From Laburnicola sp. R22_1 (Eukaryota; Ascomycota; Dothideomycetes; Pleosporales; Didymosphaeriaceae): a stretch of 64,000 bases of DNA. Where the stretch lies: contig JACONQ010000014.1 in the NCBI GenBank assembly GCA_014281115.1, forward strand, positions 1,984,001-2,048,000. Reading direction: 5' to 3'. Both the position numbers and the translations under genes were made by a program. The notes beneath the pieces were generated by a model, which made no database searches, was not told the origin of the DNA, and was given only the letters and a program-made list of their open reading frames with translations. Positions 35,064 to 46,607 of the stretch are shown piece by piece; positions within the stretch are counted from its first letter, which is position 1; each line of letters begins with the position of its first letter.

Positions 35064-38000
35064 TCTTAAACACTCTTAATATAAGCAAATTTAAGTACTT
35101 TACTCTACTAAATAACACCTATAATAAAACTAGCAAACTAAACCTATATAATAACATCTAAGGTAAGCTTAAAAAATAGATTCTGTAACTTAACCTCCAC
35201 TTCTATATCCTTAACTAAAGAAAGTCTAAAGATAAAGAAATCTTAAATAAGGAAAAAGTTATCTTTACTGTCATATGTATATAAGGCTAAGCTACTAATT
35301 AGATTTAACTACACCTAGAACTATACCTAGCTAAAGAAAATATTAAAAAAACCACATTAATTAAGTTATTAAGAACTATACTAACTTTAAGGTCTAACTC
35401 TAATAACTCTTTAGAATTGCCAGCAAGGTACCCTTAGCAAAACAAGCTATCTAAACCCTTAAACAAACTTACTCTACTACTAAATATAATACTAAGTTTA
35501 AGCACTATATAATATAAATTAAGTAAAAGAATAACACTCTAATAGTTATATATAAGTAAGAATTAAAATAATTTATACACAAAAAGTTATTACATAGCAA
35601 AGTAGCTATTAACACCTTAGATAATTTATATAATAAATCTATCTAAATTAATATAAACTAGTAAAAACTAAATTATAAGCTACAATACAACTCTTATATA
35701 ATACTAAGCTATAGTAAGATACCTACATATTATAAAATAGTACCTTAGCTATATAAATAAAACCTATATAGCTTTTAGCCTATAAAAGAAATTTAGTACA
35801 AACGCACTATTAATAACTTAGAGAAAAGAAAAAATAAAGTAGTATATACATTAGGTTATAAATATAATAATATACTACTAAACAACTAGAATAAGCGCAC
35901 CTTTAGAGGATCCCACAAGGGACACTAACCTAATAAGACTAAGACACACACTTATTTTATATATAGCAAACTAGGCTATATTGCCAAAAACTACAAATCT
36001 AAAAATAAGGTTATTAAATAGTTAAATATACTATCTATTAAGAATATAAAGACAACTAATAAAGAATAGCAAGTAGTAATCTCTATTAACAACCTTAGCA
36101 TTAATAAAGTAGACTCTAAACAAGCAGACTCCCTAAACTCACAACTATATAAAAATACTAAAAAGATTTAGATATAGAAAAAGTTAAACTAATTTAATAA
36201 CTACTAACACTATACCTTTAGGCTAGACACTATAAAGACAATCCTATATTACCTAACTATACACTAAAATCCAACTTAGTTAATACACTAAGTATATAGG
36301 GTTTTATAAAGCCTTATTAACTAAGAAATAAAAACCTAGCAGATAGAGTAATTTAGTATACCTCTAGACGCGCCTTAATTATCTCTAAAAAAGACAAAGA
36401 ATAGGCAGACTATAGATATAAATACTAGCCTAAGAATAAAGTCTACCTAAATAAACAATCTAAATATAAACTAAAATATAACCTAAACCACTATAACCCC
36501 ACGTATAAATCCCTTAGATAGAGATACTATGAAAAAGATTAGTATACTATCTATTATAAAAGTAAAGAAAACAATAGTTTATTCCTATAATTTAAGCAAT
36601 AATATTATTAGAAATAGTTTAGTTACCCTATTACACAGTACAACATGCACCTATAGGATAAACAATTAATAAAATATTTTTTATAACTTATTAACGCTAA
36701 GAACTAAATATACTTAATACTTATAAATAGAAAATATATTTAACCCTCTTAGCACACCTACCTACACACTAAATACAAAAGTTATGAGGCAATTTTTTTT
36801 TAAATATAACCTAACAAAGTAGGCTACAAAGATTAAATTTAAACTAATACTAAAAAATAGATATAATAAAGTTTCCCACAACAAATAGGCTATAACACTA
36901 CTAGAAGAAACAGAAAAAGCTAACAAAAAAACAATAGTAAGCATAAAAGGCAGAAGATAAAAACAACTATCTTACTGTAAAGGTATATAATAATTACAGT
37001 AAGTCTTTTTTAGACCTATACTCTAAAAGAAAGAGGCCTTTATTAAATTAAATACTATAAATAGTTAGGTATTAATTAAGCTACTAGTTAATCTTAATAG
37101 AGTGTATACAGAAGCTTTACTAAATTCAGGCGCATAAAAAAACTCTATCTCTTAAGCTTTTACAACTAGAGTAAGACTCTAATTATAGAAAAAGAAAAAG
37201 TTCTATATACTCTATATCACAAATGGAATACCTATACTAAGAGTACCTATAATTAGCTATAACATTAAACCTAATCTTATTATAGAATAAAAGGGATATA
37301 CACTTATAGAAAAGATAACCCTAAATATACTTAATAAATTAAGCTATAATATTATACTAGAAATACCATAGTTTAAAAAAAAATCTTTAAATTAATTAAA
37401 AAATAGGCAAAATATTCTTATAATATAGTAATAGTGCATTATATACAAAGCCCACACATTAGTAGTATTTAATAGTAAATAAAAAAAGCTATTAATAGTA
37501 TAGTCTTGCAACTAAAAGTTAATAAATATAAATTAATCTTAGTAAATACTAGCAAAAACTACTAAGTTACAAAACGCAAAATAGTAGAGAAAAGTATAAC
37601 CCATAGCATCCCTAACAAATATAAAGAATAGAGTTATTTATTTTAAAAAAAGAAAGGAAAAGCTAACCTACCTAAGCATTAACCCTAAAATTACACAATT
37701 AATCTAGAAGAGGGAAAAATACTACCCTTTAGACTACTTTATAGCAAGTTAAAAAAGAACTTTAGCAAGAAAAGGAATTTATTAAGAAAAACCTTAATAA
37801 AAGATATATTAGACTATGTAAGTTAGTAGTAGCAAGCGTATTTATATTTATACCTAAAAAGATAAAGAACCTTAACCCTATATAGACTACTAAAAACTTA
37901 ATAACATAACAATTAAGAATTAATATCTATTACTAAATATCACAAAGCTTTAAAACTAACTCTTAAAAGCTAAAATCTTTATAGTAATACATTTATACAA

Positions 38001-40384
38001 TAGATACTATCTTATATAAATAAGAAAAGGTAAAGAATAAAAACTGCGTTTAGAACACGCTATAGACTATTTAAGTATACTATTATGCCTTTTAGACTCA
38101 CTAATACACTAGCAACCTTTTAAGCACTTATTAATAATAAATTACACAACTACCTAGATATATTTATTATCGTATATATAAATAACATCCTTATATACTC
38201 TAAAAACAAATTAGATTATATTAAACATATATAAATAGTGCTAAAAGCATTAGCTAAAGCATACCTATAAATTAAACTATAAAAGTGCAAGTTTTATATA
38301 CAAAAACTTAAGTTCCTAGAACACATTATTAGCACTATAAAAATTAGCATAGCACCTAACAAAATTAAATATATTAAGAATTAGCTACAACTAAGAATAG
38401 TAAAAATATCCAAGAATTCTTAGAATTCTGTGGATTTAACTAACAATTTATTAAAAAATACGCTAAGGTTATAATACCTTTAATAAACCTTACTAAGAAG
38501 AACACACCTTTTATATGAATAAATAATATAACACAACATTTTAACAATTAAAGACAGTATATATTAAGCCACTAGTTCTTATCTACTTCTAAGATAAAGA
38601 ACTATTACAATTTAAAACAAATATAAGCAACCTTATGCTAGGTGCCTAGGCGAAATAAAAAAGAATAGAAAATAGCACCTTAATATATATACTACTTATA
38701 AAAGTTTAATAACACTAAAATATAATATAATATCTATAATAAAAAACTTTACGTAATTATAAAAGCACTTAAGCATTAGAGGATTTGTATATATAGCTAT
38801 TTAGATCTTATAATCTTTACTAACTATAAAAATCTTACATAATTCACAATAATAAAAGAACTAATACTATAATAAGCTTAATAGGCAAAGATATTAGGAC
38901 AGTATAAATTCAAGATTATATACATCCTAGGTAAGGAAAATAGAAGAGCTAATACTTTTAGCTAACAAAGCAACCTTATAGGAGAGAAAATAAAAATATA
39001 CTCTACAATACTTTAATAAAACTAAAACAAATTACTTAAACTAACGGCAAAACTTAACTAACTCCCTAGTTATTACTAAAGAAGTACCTAAAAAAAAATT
39101 AAGATTATCTAATAATACTATAATAACCCTATATACAAATATCCAGGCATTAAAAGATAATAGAACTTATCTAGCAGAACTATAGTTTTAAAGAAATTAA
39201 GAAAGTAGTAATAATATATATTCGCAAGTGTGTAGAATATTAACATAATAAGCACACTATATATTTTAAGTATAGAGAAATACAAGCTATTAAAATACTA
39301 ACAGCACAATAGAAAGATATTACTATAAATTTTGTTACTAAAATACTAAAATTCAAGGACCTAGCAATACAAATCACATATAATACTATATTAGTAATAG
39401 TCTATTAACTAACTAAATATATTAAACTAATACCCTATATACAAACTATAATAGCAAAGAAACTCGCATTTCTTATCTTAGATTAACTTATTAGATATTG
39501 CAAAATTCTAAGGATAATTATTAGTAATAAAAATAAGCTCTTTACCTTAAACTACTAGATAACGCTTATAACACTTATTAAAACAAAATAAAAGCTATTA
39601 ATAGCTTATTATCTATAAACAAATAGGCAAACAGAATATATAAATTAGACTATTAAAACATACCTACACATTTACTATAATAACTAGAAAAATAACTAGA
39701 TTTTATTACTATCTATTATACAACTTATATATAATAACAACGTTTTAGTAGCTATAAAAGACATCTATATCTCTTTAATTAAGTATTTTCTATAATAATT
39801 AAGGCTGACAAAGCTATTAGTCTAGTAGAAAAAATAAAGAAAGTACATAAACAACTTTAATTTTTTTAAAAAAGCTTAACAGCAAGCAATTTTCTACGCA
39901 AACTAAAAACTAAAAACAGCACCTTAGCTAAAGAAAAAGATAAAGCATACCTACTTACAAGAAATCTTTAAAGTTAAAAAACACAAGAAACTAGATTATA
40001 TTAAAATTAAATTATTTTTTATTTCTAAGCAAATATTACTAGTTAACTACAGACTACAATTACTACTTAATATAGAAATACACCTAGTATTCTATATAGA
40101 CCGCTTAGAACCTATAAACTTAAAGATACTAGTTTAAATTACCTTCTATTATAAAGCTAAGAAAGAAAATAAATTTAAAGTTAAATTAATTCTAGATTAT
40201 ATAGATAAGTTAATAATATACCTTATTAAGTAAAAGGAATACCTATATAGTAAAAACACTTAGAAACCTATAAACTATCTAGGCAATTGTTAGTAAAAAA
40301 TTTAAAACTATAACTAATAACAACTTACTATAAATTTAAAAAAGGAATAGTAGTAAAGCTATCTAAAAGGTCTAACGTTGACTA

Positions 40385-40630
40385 TATAGTAGGAGAGAAT
40401 CTAACTAATATATCTACTACTACATAATTTAATAACTCTGCGTTTACTAATTTACCCTCCTCTGCTAAATTATTAGCTAAACTCAACATCTTTTTACGCA
40501 CACGCTCTTTAGCCTATACTAATATTCTTTTATTTCTTAATAACTAAGCAATTATAGTTACTAACTCCTTTTTATTCTTTTTAACCTTCTTCCTATACTC
40601 CTTACAAGTCTTATTAATTAAGAACTAAGA
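40385..40630 (-). pseudogene. Antisense coding trace between integrase and 3' LTR
   Basis: On the minus strand, inside the retrotransposon and opposite to its genes, a readable stretch gives CKEYRKKVKKNKKELVTIIA, then LLRNKRILV, AKERVRKKMLSLANNLAEE and GKLVNAELLNYVV, interrupted only by TAG codons where CAG is likely. It is basic and predicted helical. Family not recognised. It could be an extra gene of the element or captured host sequence. Confidence 0.5.
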
Positions 40631-40915
40631 TATATCTATACAAAACTTTCTAGCACAAACATACTTAGCATACTTTAAACTAGAGTTTAGTATACTACAA
40701 CACATAAAATTTTCTAAAGAACACTTTAAAAAGAAAATTTCTATAATTATATTAGCTTAAAGAATTTTATTATAAAAATAAAGCTAATAGAAGCAAGAGT
40801 TAGACAGTATTATGCCTATTAGCTTAAGAGACTTATAATATAGGGCCTACGCTTATATAATAGCAGTAAATTAGGCATATAATTTAAGGATAAATCTAAT
40901 AAAAAGGAGAGATAA

Positions 40916-41348
40916 TATTAGGATCTAAGATCTAGAAAGGAGCTAAGACTAATTTGTATTATTACTAATACTTACTATTAAATAACAAAGAATAAAGTAT
41001 AGCAGAATTATACTGCTAACACTAATATTATATAATTAATAGTTAGCTACTATAATAGTTAATAAGCGATAGTTAACTACTATAATAGTTAATAAGCAAT
41101 AGTCTACTATTATTACTAGAGTATATAGAAACTTAAGTATTAATCTTTAATACTTATATTTAACTCTATTATTAATCTATTATTTAGATTACACTTAGGC
41201 CCTCTTTATTAATTTATTAATTTATAACCTTTAATACTAACACCCCTTTAACCTACACAAGTAGTTAAGATCTCTTACCCTTATTAAGACACTCCTGCCT
41301 AAGAACCAACCCTAGTCGCCAGGACTAGCTACCCTATTAGTCTTAATA
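40916..41348 (+). repeat. 3' LTR of the chromovirus
   Basis: 433 bp, starts TATTAGGATC and ends GTCTTAATA. Both canonical end dinucleotides are mutated (TG to TA, CA to TA). It is more heavily altered than the 5' LTR and has an extra copy of a short TAACTACTATAATAGTTAATAAG unit. Confidence 0.85.
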
Positions 41349-41353
41349 GTATT

Positions 41354-42959
41354 TTGCTAATTAATTAGCAGTCTTAATAAAATCTAACACTTTTTATTTT
41401 TTATTATAAAGTGTATTTTAAAATTTCTATATAATAGTATAAGCGGTATTACTAAGTATACTTTTAAATAGAATTTTATAGTTTATAGAGCGATATTTTT
41501 TAAAGCTATTCTAACTACGCTATAAAAGTATTTAGCTAACTTCTTTACTTTTAACTATAAAGCCTTATTTAAGTTAGTATATAGTATAATAAAAAGCTAT
41601 AATTATTACCTTTATATAACTCTCTTACTTATTACGCTTAAAGTTTACTAGAATCTATAGGTTATAGCTTAGAAAAAAGCCTTTTAGAATATTAAGAGGC
41701 TTTTATTTAATAAATACTATAATATAGAATATGTTAAAGATATATATTAAAGTTAGTTACTAGTATAAAGTTAATAAAAATATTAATAGAGTTTATTACT
41801 AAGGCAGGGTAGCCTATGTATTATTACTAATACGCTAATACAACTAGCGCGTTTACTATTCTCTTTTACTTTACTATTTATCTAGCTATCTAAATTGTTA
41901 TTACACAAACTAGAAAATACTAACTTACTTAGCTATTTAAATTATTATATTATAATTTTAAAAAGTGCGTATTAAAATTTATAATAGTAACGCTCTACTA
42001 ACTTCTTAAATTTTAAACCTTACTATAGCGTATATAAGGTAGAGGGCTAAGAAGTTACTTAGTAAATAAGTACTATAAAAGGTATTAGCTACTAAAGCTA
42101 TATAAAAACTATATAAAAAGCACTAGTAAAAGTAAAAGTAAAAGTAGTTAAAAAAAAGTATTACTATAAGCTAGGTAGTATATTATTATAGTTATTTATT
42201 ATATATATTTTTAATAATTTATAGTAGTAGTGCTTAAGCAAATTAAAAAGTACTAAAAACTAGTAAGTTTTTTTTTCAGAAAAATCCTATTCTTGTGTTT
42301 TATTAAAAAAATTGCCTAGGACTATAATAGAATAGAAAAAGTTAATATTTACTTCTAAACTTCTATACTTACTACTATTTAGAAAGTAAGTAAGCCCTTT
42401 TAGTTAGTATATTTAAAGGTATTTATATATAATATATTACCTATACTATAAAACTAATACTAATAGCTCTAGATACTAATATTAATATTATTTATATAAA
42501 AAGGATTATAATCTAGTAAAAAAATTATAACTAGTAAAGTATTACTATAAAAGGTTTTATTAATTTTAAGTATACTATTAAGTATACCTTATATAGATAA
42601 ATAGTTAGGCGTTTAGGTAGAATTAATACACGTGTAACCTAATTATATTTTTACTATAATAAAAAAGAATTACTCTGATTAGAATACTATACTATATTTT
42701 TATATATAAGTAGTTACTAAGGGCAGTTCTTATAGTAATATATTATAAAAAATTACTTAACTACTACCTAAAAAAATATAATTAGTTAAACCTAGAGCAA
42801 TCTAGTTTATATAACCTAATTTACACTTATAGCCTATATAATTTGTACTTAATCTTACTTATTACTAGTATAAAATTTATAAGTATAAGTTAGGTTAAGG
42901 TTAGAGTCTTATATAAAGCAACCTAACCCTAACCTAACCTATACCTATTTGCTAGCCTA
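41354..42959. other. RIP-degraded sequence up to the right hAT end
   Basis: No frame or element boundary readable. The last 80 bp hold AAGTATAAGTTAGGTTAAGG and CCTAACCCTAACCTAACC, matching subterminal repeats at the left hAT end. Confidence 0.4.
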
Positions 42960-43574
42960 AATCTACTTTAGTATTTTTTTAATAGTATTTTTAAAGTAAT
43001 AAATATAAGCAGTTTTTTTATAGTAAATTTAAATAGAGTATTAAAAAAATCATTAAAGTAAAAATATTAAAAAGTATAATATAGTTTTAGTAAATATATA
43101 TAAATTAGTAAAAAGCTAAAAAAGTATTTATAGTTTAAAAGAAAGTTTTACTATATTTTATCTATATTATAAATTTTAAACTATAATTTAACTAAAATAA
43201 AAAAGTAAAATAAGTAAAATTAATAAAAATTTACTAAAATAAACTTACTACTTTTATTTTTTTAGTTTACTTTTAATAACTAAATATTTATATTTATATT
43301 TTTACTAGTATATAAAATAAAAAAATAGCTAATAAAAATTAGTCTAAAAAAGTAAGTTTTTAAAAAAATAAAGTTATAAAAACTATTTAGCTAATAGTAA
43401 CTTATAGTTAATATAATTGTAAGTTAGTAAGTATAGGCAATAGCCTTAGGCGAATCTCCTCACCCACATCTTTGTGTCTCCCCTCCCGCGCACAAGCTTT
43501 ACTAGGGCCACCAATTCGATCACACCCACTGAGCTTGTGCTTCTGCTAGCCGCCACAGCCCGCGACGAGGCAAC

Positions 43575-44830
43575 ATGTCCGACTTCGAGGCTCTGCTTGC
43601 CGATTATACGGCCAAGGGAAACGCTAAGGTCCACGGAGTGATTTGCAAATGTGTGGACAGCAATGGTAACTTCTATTAAGCCTTTGTCCGACGTAAGACG
43701 CTAATCATGCAATCACAACATCAGGCCGCGAAATCTACAGCAAGGTTGCTGGCTATCATTCGCTTGCAGCTGACGCCTCCCCTCTCCGTGAAGATGCCGT
43801 TTTGAAGTTTGCGAGCGCCACAAAGTTCATCACCAGCGTTGCATTGCTCCAATGTGTGGACAAGGGCCTCATCGGTCTCGACGAGCCGCTCGCCAGGATC
43901 CTTCCGGAGCTCGCCGACAAGACGATCTTGACAGCCGTTTCGGGAAAGAATTTCACCTATGAGCAAAGCAAGACAGCAATCACCGCCCGGCACCTTCTTA
44001 CTCATACCTCGGGGCTCGGCTATCGATTCACGCACCGGCTGCTAGCACTACGCGCAGAAGCTCGAAGCCAAGAGAAACCTTCTTACCGCGTCCTAGACAG
44101 GTACAACATGCCGCTCGTCTTCGAAGCAGGCACCGGTTGGTTGTACGGATGCAGCTTGGACTGGGCTGGAGTGGTTGTCAGCCGCCTCCACAATGGCATG
44201 TCATTGGAAGACTACATGGTCGAGAACATATGGAAGAAGCTGGGGCTTTCAGCTCCGTTTCCGAGGTTCAACATCTCCAAACATCCCGAGTACGATGCAC
44301 GTGCGATGCAGGGTGCTACACTGACGAGGGGTGGGCGCCTGGAGCCTTGCGATCGTTGGCCATTCGACAATCCCGAGGACCAGGAAGGTGGCGCCGGCTT
44401 GTCCGGAACGGCCAAAGACTACGTCGCTGTACTTGCCGACTTGATCTCGCAGTCACCGAAGCTCTTGAAGCCCGACACCATCTCCGAGATGTTCGTGCCT
44501 CAACTTGTCCCCAAATCCGAGAGTGTCTACATGCTCTTGGGCTTGCGGGGTGCTTGGGAAATTGTTGCGGGACCTATTTCAGAGGATGCTGTGAATCACG
44601 GATTAGGCGGCGTGTTGTGCGTAGGTCCAGTGCCTGAGATCAACCAGCCGGAGGGTATGCTTGCGTGGGGCGGAGCTTCGAATATTGTGTGGTGGATCAA
44701 CAAGGAAAGGGGAGTCGCAGGCTTCTTTGCCACACAGCAGGCACCCTTCGGCAATCCCACGGTCATGAAGCTCGTGAACGCGTGGAAGAAGGACTTCTGG
44801 ACTCAACACAACTCAGCAGGCCGTACATAG
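43575..44830 (+). CDS. Serine hydrolase / acyltransferase of the beta-lactamase (LovD, EstB) family
   Basis: Enzymes of this fold in fungal clusters transfer acyl groups between a polyketide and a metabolite core, or hydrolyse esters. Two exons, 43575-43665 and 43725-44830, with a 59-nt intron; 398 residues, close to the 400-413 of LovD-like proteins. Catalytic residues: S61-A-T-K64 (SxxK), Y171 in WLYGCSLDW, and W345-G-G in the C-terminal AWGGASN, as I recall in transesterases of this group. HTSGLGY follows the lysine half. No signal peptide, consistent with a cytosolic enzyme. First gene right of the 24-kb AT block and intact, with about 130 bp to the junction, so its promoter largely lies in AT-rich DNA. 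Confidence 0.88.
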
Positions 44831-45059
44831 ATCAGCGGTGAATGTCGAGCTCGTAAGCTCGCGTGAGAGAGATTTCGGGATTCCTTACAATTCAACAGTC
44901 CATACATAATTAGCGAAGAAGTCTAGCCTTCATGTCACACATCAGGTAGATATATCCAATACACGATCATAAATCGAGGTTGGTGCAACAATATAACAAA
45001 CATGAGTTAATATCAGTGATAGCTACCATATTTCCTTCCACACCTCAGACCAACGATAT
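44831..45059. other. Short intergenic between convergent genes
   Basis: Shared 3' flank of the hydrolase (+) and the enoyl reductase (-); nothing else recognised. Confidence 0.5.
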
Positions 45060-46247
45060 TTACTGTTGCGGAATTTTCACTACCAGTTTCTGCCCTCGAA
45101 CTTCGCCTTTGCGCAGCTGTTCCAGCCCCTCAATAATGGATTCCCAGGCACTCGGTAATTCTCGCAACGGATGTGTCTTGATACGGCCCGACTTCATTAG
45201 CGACTCCATCACACCAGCCCATCGCATTCCAATGTCCATCAGCTTCTGATCCGCCTTTCTTGTGTATGTTGAATCTTTTAAGTTGATGTCGACGCCGAGG
45301 ACTTGGAAACCCATGACTTCTTTGACCTTGACGGATCGGCGGGTACGCCAGGATGGAGGGCACTCTTCCAGACAGGTGTAGATGCCACCTGATCGCGCCA
45401 TAGCGCTGTAGCATAAAGCGGTGGATGGCGCGTCCGTAATGCAATCAAGGACGCGGCGGATAGGCTTGCCTGCGAGCGACTTGACGGTTTCGATACAGTC
45501 TTTCGCTACGTAGGAGGCTGTTGCGGATGCGCCGTAGGACTTGGCTAGCGAGGCGGACTGGGTGGATGTGATGGCGATGGGACTGTAGTTCATCCTGCCA
45601 GAGGTTAACATGGTTCGTCTTTGCAACCCTCTTACCGATCCCCGGCAGAGCTAGCATCACCTGTTGCTGGGAGACACAAACTTACAAGTTCAACATCTGA
45701 CAAGCCAACGTCCCCGACGCCGTCGCCCCACCATAAACAAGAACCGGCTCCTTCCCCCGATGCACAGGCTCGCCAGGCAACCCCTCAAGCGCCAACGCCT
45801 TCGGATCCGAAAACGCCAACGACACAGTCGACCACCCCACCCCCACCGACGCCGCCTCAACATCGCTCCAACTCTCCGGAACCTCGATTAACAACCGAGC
45901 GTCTGCGACGGCAAATTGCGCGAACGACCCATTATCGGGGTTATCTGGGCTATACGGGAAGAGCGCGCCGCATACCCTCGTGCCTATGCTGAAGCGAGGG
46001 TGTTCGTCAGAAGGAGCCGATATGGTGCCGCAGAAGTCGCAGCCTGCGAAGTGGTTGGGTTGGTTGAAGTGGGTTATCATTTTGTGGTCATTTGGGTTTA
46101 GGGCTACGGCGAGGATGCGGATGAGGACGTGGTGGGGGGATGGGATTTTGGGGATGGGGGCGGAGTGCGTGATTGTAAGGGGGAGGTTGGGGGAGAGGGT
46201 TTGGGGGTTTGGAGGACAGCGGTTTGCGTTGGGGGTATTGTTGTCAT
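45060..46247 (-). CDS. Trans-acting enoyl reductase, LovC-like MDR (one apparent frameshift)
   Basis: NADPH-dependent medium-chain reductase that supplies the enoyl reduction missing from a partner highly reducing polyketide synthase. Start at 46247 (MTTIPPTQTAVLQTP); exons 46247-45686 and 45594-45060 around a 91-nt intron. Motifs: LNPNDHKMITHF, AGCDFCGTI, VYGGATASGTLACQML (cofactor site) and the C-terminal GQKLVVKI; no zinc ligands, as in this subfamily. The exon sum is one base short of a multiple of three: the leader up to about QTPKP is in one frame and LPLTITHSAP onward in another, the switch lying in a C-rich run near 46185-46205. With that base the product would be about 365 residues, matching LovC length. 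A real knock-out or a sequencing error. Confidence 0.82.
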
Positions 46248-46607
46248 GGTTGGTGATTATTGGTTGGAGGAGGGTTGGGGATGGTGAGAGATGCTAGAGT
46301 AAGAGATGCGATTGACGTGTGCTATGAGGTTTGTCTTCTCGTAGCTGTATGAATTCGTAGACGAATTACAGGTTATTTTCGTTGAAGCTCCGATATGCCA
46401 CTTTTGCCCTTGCCGACGCCTGGGGATCAAATCGGAGGATTTCGAGTCAGCCGTAGAGTCCGACTGCGCCGACCGGTCATTATGACGAGTTGTGTGCTTG
46501 GCTTTTACTGCCTCGTGGGAGTAGATTTTGCTTGATGTCCATCAGTTTTGAGGAAAGCTGGAAACTCGTCGGAATACAAGCGAATCTTATCCCTGCTCGT
46601 GTTGAAA
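46248..46607. promoter_or_regulatory. Shared divergent promoter region (enoyl reductase / P450)
   Basis: 360 bp between divergent starts; contains GGATCAAATCGGAGG and CCGACTGCGCCGACCGG near 46429-46478, CGG-containing sites of the kind Zn2Cys6 regulators bind. Site function is inferred only. Confidence 0.4.

Larger units (their letters stand above)
34645..41348 (+). mobile_element. Ty3/gypsy LTR retrotransposon (chromovirus), RIP-degraded
   Basis: 6.7 kb with LTRs at 34645-35063 and 40916-41348 and a 5-bp duplication GTATT (34640-34644 and 41349-41353). Traces in order on the plus strand: gag zinc knuckle near 35965-36000 (YSKLGYIAKNYKSK, cysteines lost), reverse transcriptase near 38090-38250 with VYINNILIYSK where the YxDD aspartates became asparagines, RNase H and integrase traces to about 40100, and a C-terminal chromodomain-like LIKQKEYLYSKNTQKPI near 40225-40270. 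The order RT-integrase-chromodomain places it in the chromovirus branch. It is dead. Plus-strand CpA survives while TpG is mostly lost (11 CA against 0 TG in 36001-36240), a strong strand bias. Confidence 0.87.
19568..42959. mobile_element. hAT-like DNA transposon ends enclosing later insertions
   Basis: The left end TAGGCTGGCAAATAGGT (19568 on) is matched in inverted orientation by the right end (ACCTATTTGCTAGCCTA, to 42959) over 17-18 bp with one G/A difference of RIP type. It is flanked by a perfect 8-bp direct repeat AATCTACT at 19560-19567 and 42960-42967. Eight-base duplications and short ends beginning C/TAG are hallmarks of hAT elements. Subterminal copies of AAGTATAAGTTAGGTTA occur near both ends. 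No transposase frame survives that I can identify. The 23.4-kb span is explained by at least four inserted elements totalling about 13 kb. Confidence 0.6.
19439..43443. mobile_element. 24-kb RIP-degraded nested transposon block bounded by a 9-bp direct repeat
   Basis: Composition changes sharply at both ends, and the same 9 bp, AGGCAATAG, occur at 19439-19447 and 43435-43443, exactly at the junctions. This is what an insertion target-site duplication would look like, so the block 19448-43434 was probably founded by one insertion and then grew by nesting. The outermost material, 19448-19559 plus 42968-43434 (about 580 bp), lies outside the hAT-like element. I find no clear inverted ends or coding trace in it. 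Almost all CpA and TpG dinucleotides are gone in most of the block. Confidence 0.6.

Noticed and set aside
45621..46297. Plus-strand ORFs rich in Pro/Arg opposite the enoyl reductase
   Set aside because: Shadows of a GC-rich exon in another frame.
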